In this document: piece after piece, positions 9,601 to 21,600 of the stretch
How positions within the stretch are numbered: position 1 is the first letter of the stretch
How the letters are laid out: the number at the start of each line of letters is the position of its first letter
Source of the DNA: Amorphophallus konjac
Lineage: Eukaryota; Streptophyta; Magnoliopsida; Alismatales; Araceae
Direction: 5' to 3'
Length of the DNA: 64,000 nt
Assembly (NCBI GenBank): GCA_022559845.1
Contig: CM040128.1
Span: forward strand, 221,449,643 to 221,513,642
Translations under genes and position numbers: made by a program
The notes under the pieces: generated by a model
Databases searched by the model: none
The model's input: the letters and a program-made list of their open reading frames with translations, nothing else
What the model was told of the DNA's origin: nothing

Positions 9601-12600
9601 TCAAATGAACTGCCAGGTCGGGGCCGGGGGTCTAAAACTTGAAATACCGGCCGGATGGCCGTGCCGATCATTCCAACACGATTGGGGAGATGAAAGTGAC
9701 TTGGCAGAACTGACGGAATCCAAATCAGATGCCCAGTTTGAGCTCGGCGCTCAAACTTCATTTCTAAAATACACTTGGTTCAAATGAACTGCCAGGTCGG
9801 GGCCAGGGGTCTAAAACTTGAAATACCGGCCAGATGCCCGTGCCGATCATTCCAACACGACCGGGGAGATGAAAGTGACTTATCAGAACTGACGGAATCC
9901 AAATCGGATGCCCGGTTTGAGCTCGGCGCTCAAAGTTCATTTCTAAAATACACTTGGTTCAAATGAACTGCCAGGTCGGGGCCGGCGGTCTAAAACTTGA
10001 AATACTGGCCGGATGCCCATGCCGATCATTCCAACACGACCGGGGAGATGAAAGTGACTTGGCAAAACTGACGGAATCCAAATCGGATGCCCGGTTTGAG
10101 CTCGGCGCTCAAAGTTCATTTCTAAAATACACTCGGTTCAAACGAACTGCCAGGTCGGGGCCGGGGGTCTAAAACTTGAAATACCGGCCAGATGCCCATG
10201 CCGATCTTTCCAACACGACCGGGGAGATGAAAGTGACTTGTCAGAACTGACGGAATCCAAATTGGATGCCCGGTTTGAGCTCGGCACTCAAACTTCATTT
10301 CTAAAATACACTTGGTTCAAATGAACTGCCAGGTCGGGGCCGGGGGTCTAAAACTTGAAATATCGGCCGGATGCCCATGCCGATCATTCCAACACGACCG
10401 GGGAGATGAAAGTGACTTGTCAGAACTGACGAAATCCAAATCAGATGCTCGGTTTGAGCTCGGCGCTCAAAGTTCATTTCTAAAATACACTTGGTTCAAA
10501 TGAACTGCCAGGTATGGGCCGGGGGTCTAAAACTTGAAATACCGGCCGGATGCCCGTGCCGATCATTCCAACACGACCGGGGAGATGAAAGTGACTTGTC
10601 AGAACTGACGGAATCCAAATCGGATGCCCGGTTTGAGCTCGGCGCTCAAAGTTCATTTCTAAAATACACTTGGTTCAAATGAACTGCCAGGTCGGGGCCG
10701 GGGGTCTAAAACTTGAAATACCGGCCGGATGGCCGTGTCGATCATTCCAACACGACCGGGGAGATGAAAGTGACTTGGCAGAATTGACGGAATCCAAATC
10801 GGATGCCCGGTTTGAGCTCGGCGCTCAAAGTTCATTTCTAAAATACACTTGGTTCAAATGAACTGCCAGGTCGGGGCCGGGGGTCTAAAACTTGAAATAC
10901 CGGCCGGATGCCCATGCCGATCGTTCCAACATGACCGGGGAGATGAAAGTGACTTGTCAAAACTGACGGAATCCAAATCGGATGCCCGGTTTGAGCTCGG
11001 CGCTCAAAGTTCATTTCTAAAATACACTTGGTTCCAATGAACTGCCAGGTCGGGGCCGGGGGTCTAAAACTTGAAATACCGGCCGGATGCCCGTACCGAT
11101 CATTCCAACACGATCGGGGAGATGAAAGTGACTTTTCAGAACTGACGGAATCCAAATCGGATGCCCGGTTTGAGCTCGGCGCTCAAAGTTCATTTCTAAA
11201 ATACACTTGGTTCAAATGAACTGCCAGGTCGGGGCCGGGGGTCTAAAATTTGAAATACCAGCCGGATGGCCATGCCGATCATTCCAACACGACCGGGGAG
11301 ATGAAAGTGACTTGTCAGAACTGACGGAATCCAAATCGGATGCCCGGTTTGAGCTCGGCGCTCAAAGTTCATTTCTAAAATACACTTGGTTCAAATGAAC
11401 TGCCAGGTCGGGGCCGGGGGTCTAAAACTTGAAATATCGGCCGGATGGTGGTGCCGATCATTCCAACACGACCGGGGAGATGAAAGTGACTTGTCAGAAC
11501 TGACGGAATCCAAATCGGATGCCCGGTTTGAGCTCGGTGCTCAAAGTTCATTTCTAAAATACACTTGGTTCAAATGAACTGCCAGGTCGGGGCCGGGGGT
11601 CTAAAACTTGAAATACCGGCCGGATGCCCGTACCGATCATTCCAACACGATCGGGGAGATGAAAGTGACTTTTCAGAACTGACGGAATCCAAATCGGATG
11701 CCCGGTTTGAGCTCGGCGCTCAAAGTTCATTTCTAAAATACACTTGGTTCAAATGAACTGCCAGGTCGGGGCCGGGGGTCTAAAACTTGAAATACCAGCC
11801 GGATGGCCGTGCCGATCGTTCCAACACGACCGGGGAGATGAAAGTGACTTGTCAGAACTGACGGAATCCAAATCGGATGCCCGGTTTGAGCTCGGAGCTC
11901 AAAGTTCATTTCTAAAATACACTTGGTTCAAATGAACTGCCAGGTCGGGGCCGGAGGTCTAAAACTTGAAATACCGGCCGGATGGCCGTGCCGATCGTTC
12001 CAACACGACTGGGGAGATGAAAGTGACTTGTCAGAACTGACGGAATCCAAATCGGATGCCTGGTTTGAGCTCAACGCTCAAAGTTCATTTCTAAAATACA
12101 CTTGGTTCAAATGAACTGCCAGGTCGGGGCCGGGGTCTAAAACTTGAAATACCGACCGGATGGCCATGCCGATCGTTCCAACACGACCGGGGAGATGAAA
12201 GTTGTCACGCCCCGGGTGCGGAAGATACTCGGATATGCGCGACGAGTTTATATCAATCATGTCAATCAGAGTAGTAGTGTATTCGACACCAAAACAGAGA
12301 TGCGCAAAAGTAATGATAACCCAATCCTTTATTTCATAATGGATAGACTATTACAAATCCTATACTCTATTCAAAAGGAAAAGTACATAGTTGACTCAAG
12401 AAAATAGGAAAAAGACTAGATGACCCTTGGAGAAGTTCTATCACTTTCACTCTTGACCATTCCCATCCGATTGACTTCCCTCGTCGTCGGAATTACCTGA
12501 AAAGTAGGGAACACACGGAGTGAGCGAACGCTCAGTAGGAAATTATATCTCAGGAACTAGCAAGGGGTTTAAGTATTTAGATCTTTCATGAATGCACTAT

Positions 12601-15600
12601 AGCTATGCATGCTCGCATAAAACGACAAGATAGAGAGAGAATTTATCAATAAGACAGCAAGATGAACTAGTCATGAGCTTTCAAGAAAAGATAACAAGAT
12701 ATTCAAGCAAGTACTTTTTAGCAAGTCATGTCAAGAACTTTGGCTATCATGTATCAAGCAAACAAGTAATTACCCTTTTTCGGGTCACGCAAGTCATGTC
12801 ATGTCAAGTACGAGTCAAGTACAAGATTTGTGTGGAATGTCCAATCAAGCTAGTCATGCACTCGGTATAATGCCAGATACCTTATCATTCAACTCCCATG
12901 GGCACAAGTACTTTCGGGTGCTCCTCCCAGGACCAGATCGGGCCCTATATGCGCAGGCATTTATCATGTATATTTGACATCCACACTTGTATATATAGCT
13001 AATATGGAATTTCAACAATTTAAGCTTGTAGACACGTAGGATAACTTTGAGAGAATGGAGTCCAAAAATACGATATTGGACATAGATAGGCGATAACAAC
13101 GGTACAATCACGATGAACGATGAAACTAGGTGGAATTAGGTTCCCTTAACTCGGGTACCATGACAAGTATGGACATTCTTTATATAGAATTGAGGTCCAC
13201 ATGAACATCAACAAATGGCATGATATCATCATCCCATTAAGAATTCTCATGATATACTCTTTGCATATCATAAGGGCCGGTATACTATGTTCCTTTTAGA
13301 GTGACATGGCATTCAATAGTGTAATGGGTTTTTAGGGTACAACCAGCTCAGTCGGCCTTGAGGGAATCCAAGGCTTCGAGGAGTCTTACGGAGGTCTCTA
13401 TGACTAACTTGCTAGTCCAAAGGAACGGAATGTCCAATGGAGAGCTTGTATGTCAATGAGAATTGAAGGTGATCGATAAAACATCATGAAAACGTGGGAC
13501 TATACTCACGGATTGGAATATAGTGCCGATATACATATATATAGATATACTGAAACCATCGGTTATCAGAAACAGGGTAAAAATATTTTTACATGAAAAT
13601 AACAACTTAAGTAAAGTCACTACTCAAGTAATTAACGCCTTACGTAAGGGCGTTTATCTATTTTTCCTACTTTGCAGGAATTTCAATAATTCAGTGTTTT
13701 ACCAAAAACGCGCCCTGGTGAGGGGCGTTTAATTACAAGTTGACGACGTGTACAGCAGTCGTCCCTTCAATATTTCTAGTTTGCAGAATATTATAAATCT
13801 GGGAATTTCAATGAAACGCGCCCTGGATAGGGGCGTTAGTTTACAGAAAGCGCCCTGGTATGGGGCGTCAGTTCAATAAAAGACGACCTGGACAAGGTCG
13901 TGATTTCAAGAATTCATCGACTTTGAGATAACATGGTATATAGTCAGGACCAGAAAATATCAGGATCTCAATAGAACAGTCATGCATTTATTTAGAATCA
14001 TGTTTGCATTGATAATTTATTTTTAAACATGCTATTTATCAATTAACAGGAATTAACGTCCGTGTGCGGGGCGTCAAATCTGGAATTGACGACCTGGACA
14101 GGGTCGTGTATTTTAAATCAACGCCCTTGTTAGGGTCGTTTCTTTCAAAACTCTGTAGAAAATACACAGAACACATGAAAACTATATGCATGAACTACCA
14201 ATGACAATCATCTATAATTATATGGCGGTTTGGGCTACGTTCCATGAGAAAATCCTACCTTGATAAGGATTTGGACGGATGCAGGTTCTGTGAGGAAAGA
14301 ACGATACTCTGTTTTATAAACAGAGTCTTTTTGAAGCTTTCGATCTTAATAGCAGCAGCACGCACAGAAGAGGATGCAGATGAAGAACCCACAATTCTTC
14401 AATCAACCGGGTTCACTTCTACAGACAACCTGTAGAGACAGAAGAAACGAAGAAGAAGATATTAAAATCTTCTTATACGTAACCGAAAACAAGGGGAAAG
14501 AACTTACTTGTTCTTCGGAAGACAGAAGCTTTCAACCTTTAATCAGAAGTAGATGAAGAATCATCAGTATTCTTCGCAAATTCGATAGACAGAGTAAAGA
14601 AAAAGAACATGCTATTCTTTACGTACCTTAGAAGAGTCCGAACGCCAAATAGCGTTCTCGGTTCAAGCAGTGGGTTATTTATAGGATTTCTAGAATCCTA
14701 ATAGAGTTAGTGTTTGATTGGAAGTAATACTTCCATATTAGAGTTATTACTACATTCGAACTCTTTCTCATAGTTATCAACTTACCTTGGATAGACTCCT
14801 GGGTCGAACGGAACTCAAACTGAATTAGCATCCTAAGTAAGGGCGTCGAATTTAAATTGACGCCTTGTCAAGCGTCGTTACTTGTTGAAAAGCGTCCACT
14901 CAAAGGGCGTTACGCTATCTTGCCCTTTTTATTTTATTTTGGTCGTTTGAAATTTGACGCCTTATTATTTGGGCGTCCTTTCTTTAATTCACGCCTTAGG
15001 TGAGGGCGTTTCTTGTAAGGTAGCACCTTTAGATGAGGCGTTACTTTCATTAGAGTTTAGTTCTTTTTCTTCCAAGCTCTTTCATTTATTTTATTAAATC
15101 TTTTTAATCTATTTTGATTTATTTATTCCTTTTTATTTTATCCGGGTTGCTACACCCTCCCCCACTTAAAAGAATTTGGTCCCCAAATTCCATATCATAC
15201 ATTTACCTATGGAGAGTGTAGAGTTCATACCTTCTAAAATAATTCTGGAAATCGCTTCCTCATAGATTCCTCGGTATCCCATGTAGCTTCATGTTCTGAA
15301 TTCTTATTCCATTGTACTTTTAGCATGGGAATAACCTTATTCCTTAGGGTTCGTACTTCTCGATTTAGTATCTTTATGGGCTTCTGCTCATATGTGAGAT
15401 CCTTCTGAATCACTAGATCTCCATACTCAATAATATGTGATGGATCATGCACATACTTCTTCAACATAGATATGTGGAACACATCGTGTACTTCGGTCAG
15501 TTGAGGTGGCAATGCGATGCGATAAGCAACCTCGCCAACTCTTTCTAGTATCTCAAAAGGTCCGATAAATCTTGGTGTAAGCTTGCCCTTAACACCAAAT

Positions 15601-18600
15601 CTTCGTATTCCACGTCCAGGCGATATCTTGAGAAATACATGATCTCCAACTTGGAATTCAAGATCTCTTCTTCTTGTGTCAGCATAAGCCTTTTGTCTAG
15701 ACTGAGCAATTTACAGTCTCTCTTTGATCAATTGTATCTTCTCGGTAGTGTCCCTTACCATTTCTGGACCAAACAGTTGTTTCTCTCCAACTTCATCCCA
15801 GCATAAGGGTGATCGGCAACTCCTTCCGTATAAGGCTTCAAAAGGTGCCAGTTGTATACTTGCCTGGTAGCTATTATTGTATGCAAATTCGACCAGAGGC
15901 AAGTGATCATGCCAGTTTCCATCAAAATCAGTAATGCATGCTCTTAGCATATCTTCGACTACTTGATTGGTTCTCTCGGTCTGACCATCCATTTGAGGAT
16001 GAAAGGCTGTGCTAAAGTTAAGTCTCGTTCCCAACGAATGTTGTAGTCCTTTCCAAAAATGAGAAGTAAAACGGGGATCTTTGTCAGACACGATTGAAAC
16101 AGGAATACCATGTAATCTGACTATTTCCTTGATGTATAGTGCAGCTAAGACATCAACTGACCATCGACTCTTGATTGGTAAGAAATGCGCTGATTTAGTC
16201 AATCGGTCAATGATAACCCATATTCCATCATGTCCTCTTTTTGATTTAGATAAACCCATGATGAAATCCATACCAATATCCTCCCACTTCCATTTAGGGA
16301 TATCTAGAGGATGTAGTTTTCCAGCAGGCTTTTGGTGTTCCGCCTTGACTCGTTGGCACGTGAGACAGCGTGATACGTAGTCCGCTATTTCTCTTTTCAT
16401 GTTGGGCCACCAAAAATTTCTTTTTACATCTTGGTACATTTTGGTAGATCCAGGATGAATCATATACCTTGAACTATGAGCTTCATCTAAGACATTCTTC
16501 TTCAATTCTGGGTAGTCCGGTATACAAGTTCTATTCTTGAACATTAATCTTCCATCAGAAGCTAATTGGAAATCCGATTGTTCTTCTAATCTGCCCTTGA
16601 TTTCTACTAATGTAGGATCATTATTCTGAAGTGCTTGTATTTCAGACCATAAATCTGACTGTATGCTTACATGAGATAATGTGACACATCTAGGGTCCGT
16701 GTCCATGCTTATATTGAGTCCAGAGAATTGTTCCAGCAATTTCCATTCTTGAATCATACAATTGGCTAACAGTGCTCTCGGCTTTCGACTAAGGACATCT
16801 GCTACATGATTACCCTTTCCGGGGTGATATTGTATATTGAAGTCGAAGTCCTTGAGATATTCTAGCCAGCGTCTTTGCCTCATATTTAGTTCCTTCTGTG
16901 AGAAAAGATATTTGAGACTTTTGTGATCGGAGTATACAGTGAACTGTACTCCATATAGGTAATGTCTCCATATTTTGAGTGCAAATACTACCGCGGCCAA
17001 TTCTAAGTCATGGACTGGGTAGTTCTCTTCATGCTTCTTTAATTGACGAGAAGAGTAGACTATAACCTTCCCTTGTTGCATTAGAACACACCCGAGGCCA
17101 ATGCCAGAAGCATCAGTGTATACCTCGAATTTCTCTCCTTCTATTGGCAATGCTAAGATAGGAGCTGTAGTAAGATGATCCTTGAGAGTTTGGAAGCTTC
17201 TTTCACATTCCTCATCCCATTCATAACGGATCTCCTTGCGAGTTAACCTCGTAAGTGGCACGGCGATTTTAGAGAAATCCTTGATGAATCGCCTGTAATA
17301 GCCGGCAAGACCTAAGAAACTTCGGATCTCGCTAGCATTGGTCGGTCTTTCCTAGTTCCTTACAGCTTCAACCTTTGATGGGTCCACAGACAAGCCATCC
17401 TTTGATATAACATGTCCGAGAAAAATCACTTCTTCAAGCCAGAATTCACACCTGCTAAGTTTTGCATATAATTGGTTTGTCCTCAATATTTGTAATGTAA
17501 TCCTCAAATGTTCCTCATGCTCTTCCTTGGTCTTGGAATAAATCAATATATCATCAATAAAGACCACCACGAATTGATCCAAATAAGGCCTGAATATACT
17601 ATTCATTAACTGCATAAAGGCAGCAGGGGCATTTGTTAGTCCGAAAGGCATAACAACGAATTCATAATGGCCATACCTGCTTCTGAATGCGGTCTTATGA
17701 ATGTCATCATCCTTGATTCTTAATTGATGATATCCCGACCTAAGATCAATCTTGGAAAAATATTTGGATCCTGAAATCTGATCAAATAATTCATCGATTC
17801 TCGGCAGTGGATACTTATTCTTGATAGTGAGATGATTCAACTGTCGATAGTCGATGCATAATCTCATGGATCCATCTTTCTTCTTTACAAATTGCACAGG
17901 TGCTCCCCACGGGGAAGTACTTGGTCTTATGAATCCTTTCTTAATGAGTTCCATCAATTGCTCCTTTAACTCCTTGAGTTCAGCAGGTGACATCCTATAA
18001 GGTGCCTTTGAAATCGGACCAGCACCAGGGACTAAGTCAATGGTGAAGGCCACTTCTCTTTGCGGGGGTAATCCCGGCAAATCTTCTGGAAACACGTCCG
18101 GAAATTCTTGTACCACTGGAATGTCTTCTAGCTTAGCTTCCTTAGCTTCTTTAACTGTGACAAAGGCAAGGAAAGATGTACATCCTTTCCTGATGAGCTT
18201 GCTAGCTCGGAGAGCTGAAATAAGAGGGTTTTTGCTCCGACTCTTGGGGCTAGTAAATATTAGTTCTGGAAATTCCTTGAAAGTAACCTTGCTATTGCAG
18301 CAATCAACCGTTGCCTGATACTTGGATAACCAATCTGCCCCTAGTATAACATCATACTCTTTCAGATCTAAACATATGAGATCAATAGGGAGATTTCTAC
18401 CCTGAACCAATACTTCGCAGTTTTGGTAATGATGTGTAATATCAGTCTCATCATCCAGAGGAGTAGACAAAACTAACTTTATCCATTCCGGTTCTAGGGG
18501 TAATGGGTCAGCAAACTTCTTAGAAATAATAGAATGCGATGCACCAGTATCAATTAAGACATATGCATTCCTGGAACAAACTTTCAATGTACCTTCCACT

Positions 18601-21600
18601 AAGCCGCCTTCTTCTTCTTGCTCGGTCTCCTTGATTGCATGAAGACGAGCATTCTTGGTTACTGGGTGTTTCCCGACATCGGCTTGATTGTTAAGTAATG
18701 GGCAATCGGGAATCCGATGCTTACGACTCCCACAACGGAGACATGCTCCTAGTTTCCTCCAGCATTCTTCTGCTCTATGACCCGCTTTATCACAATGTTT
18801 GCACACTGTATTTGGAGAGGTAGTGGTGATAGAGAAGGGCTTGGTCTTCTTGAACTTTTGGTCTTGTGAGGATGCTCCTCCATTGCTAGGCCTTTTCTTG
18901 AAGTTGGGTTTAAAGGAACCCGAACCTGTAACTTGCTCCTTCTTATGCTTACCACGAATTCTATCAGACAGTTCCGTGGCATCTTCTAATAGTTGAGCTC
19001 GACGTACTATCTCCGAGTAGACTTGAATGTCCAATGGTGCTACTTGGGTAATAGCTTGGGGCTTGAGCCCATTAAGAAACCTCCTAGCTTTTATTTTCTC
19101 GGTGCTAACTAGATGCTTAGCATACCGAGATAATCTAGAGAATTGGGCCTCATACTCGGCCACTGACAAAGATCGTTGCTTTAATGCAGCAAATTCTGCA
19201 GCCTTCTTTTCCTGAACTCGATCTGAGAAATATTTAGCGTTGAAATGTTCAACGAATTCTTCCCAAGTAACTTGGTCTTGATTTAAAGTAGCTTCTATTG
19301 ATTCCCACCAGCATCTAGCATCCCTTTCTAACTGAAAAGTAGCTAATAAAACTTTATCCTGATCCGTGCATTGCATGACACGAAATATTCGTTCTATTTC
19401 CCTAATCCAGTGTTCAGCGTCATCTGGATCAGTAGAACCCGTGAACTTGGGCGGGTTCATGTTCTTGAAAGTCTGGTGGAGACTTCCTACTCGTTGTCCA
19501 CCTCCCAGTGTTACTTGCTGCAGCACTTGAGTCATGCCTTGCAGTGTACGCTGCATGTTGCGCCATTGAGCACGTTCGGCAGCCATTATCCTACAATTAT
19601 AATAACTAGATTAATACGTGATTTGTATCTTAAAGACTAGCATTTTATGTTAACTTTAACCCTTGGTTCTACCCAATCTCACTGGTTAAAGGTTTGAACA
19701 TATCCTTGGACTTGGGTTTTCCTAGGAATTGAATACCCTAGGCTCTGATACCACAAAAACTGTCACGCCCCGAGCGCGGAAGATACTCGGATATGCGCAA
19801 CGAGTTTATATCAATCATGTCAATCAGAGTAGTAGTGTATTCGACACCAAAACAGAGATGCGCAAAAGTAAAGATAACCCAATCCTTTATTTCATAATGG
19901 ATAGACTATTACAAATCCAATACTCTATTCAAAAGGAAAAGTACATAGTTGACTCAAGAAAATAGGAAAAAGACTAGATGACACTTGGAGAACTTCTATC
20001 ACTTTCACTCTTGACCATTCCCATCCGATTGACTTCCCTCGTCGTCGGAATTACCTGAAAAGTAGGGAACACACGGAGTGAGCGAACGCTCAGTAGGAAA
20101 TTATATCTCAGGAACTAGCAAGGGGTTTAAGTATTTAGATCTTTCATGAATGCACTATATTTGTGCATGCTCGCATAAAACGACAAGATAGAGAGAGAAT
20201 TTATCAATAAGACAGCAAGATGAACTAGTCATGAGCTTTCAAGAAAAGATAACAAGATATTCAAGCAAGTACTTTTTAGCAAGTCATGTCAAGAACTTTG
20301 GCTATCATGTATCAAGCAAACAAGTAATTACCCTATTTCGGGTCACGTAAGTCATGTCATGTCAAGTACGAGTCAAGTACAAGATTTGTGTGGAATGTCC
20401 AATCAAGCTAGTCATGCACTCGGTATAATGCCAGATACCTTATCATTCAACTCCCATATGCACAAGTACTTTCGGGTGCTCCTCCCAGGACCAGATCGGG
20501 CCCTATATGCGCAGGCATTTATCATGTATATTTGACATCCACACTTGTATATATAGTCAATATAGAATTTCAACAATTTAAGCTTGTAGACACGTAGGAT
20601 AACTTTGAGAGAATGGAGTCCAAAAATACGATATTGGACATAGATAGGCGATAACAACGGTACAATCACGATGAACGATGAAACTAGGTGGAATTAGGTT
20701 CCCTTAACTCGGGTACCATGACAAGTATGGACATTCTTTATATAGAATTGAGGTCCACATGAACATCAACAAATGGCATGATATCATCATCCCATTAAGA
20801 ATTCTCATGATATACTCTTTACATATCATAAGGGCCGGTATACCATGTTCCTTTTAGAGTGACATGGCATTCAATAGTGTAATGGGTTTTTAGGGTACAA
20901 CCAGCTCAGTCGGCCTTGAGGGAATCCAAGGCTTCGAGGAGTCTTACGGAGGTCTCTATGACTAACTTGCTAGTCCAAAGGAACGGAATGTCTAATGGAG
21001 AGCTTGTATGTCAATGAGAATTGAAGGTGATCGATAAAACATCATGAAAACGTGGGACTATACTCACGGATTGGAATATAGTGCTGATATACATATATAT
21101 AGATATACTGAAACCATCGGTTATCAGAAACAGGGTAAAAATATTTTTACATGAAAATAACGACTTAAGTAAAGTCACTACTCAAGTAATTAACGCCTTA
21201 CATAAGGGCGTTTATCTATTTTTCCTACTTTGCAGGAATTTCAATAATTCAGTGTTTTACCAAAAACGCGCCCTGGTGAGGGGCGTTTAATTACAAGTTG
21301 ACGACGTGTACAGCAGTCGTCCCTTCAATATTTCTAGTTTGCAGAATATTATAAATCTGGGAATTTCAATGAAACGCGCCCTGGATAGGGGCGTTAGTTT
21401 ACAGAAAGCGCCCTGGTATGGGGCGTCAGTTCAATAAAAGACGACCTGGACAAGGTCGTGATTTCAAGAATTCATCGACTTCGAGATAACATGGTATATA
21501 GTCAGGACCAGAAAATATCAGGATCTCAATAGAACAGTCATGCATTTATTTAGAATCATGTTTGCATTGATAATTTATTTTTAAACATGCTATTTATCAA

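Larger units (their letters stand above)
12203..15154 (-). repeat. 3' LTR of Tekay element
   Basis: On the minus strand it starts TGTAGCAACCC and ends GGGCGTGACA. It has the same length as the 5' LTR. It carries a TATA box near 14675-14686 (minus CCTATAAATAA), two clusters of short palindromes (13634-14140 and 14827-15043) and the conserved block at 13337-13442. No ORF in it resembles a protein. Confidence 0.9.

Noticed and set aside
9596..12114. Series of 63-codon ORFs, one per 179-bp unit (also 22795-25313)
   Set aside because: They arise from the satellite unit; the frame changes every unit, there is no protein-like domain, and the array lies in an intron.
13634..15043. Regularly spaced palindromes that could suggest a CRISPR array
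   Set aside because: The repeats are imperfect and loops vary, the sequence between is not spacer-like, and the setting is a plant LTR.
19741..19753. tRNA-like sequence at primer sites (also 3040, 35365, 40137, 43062, 63830)
   Set aside because: Only the complement of a tRNA 3' end is present; no cloverleaf, so these are primer sites and not tRNA genes.
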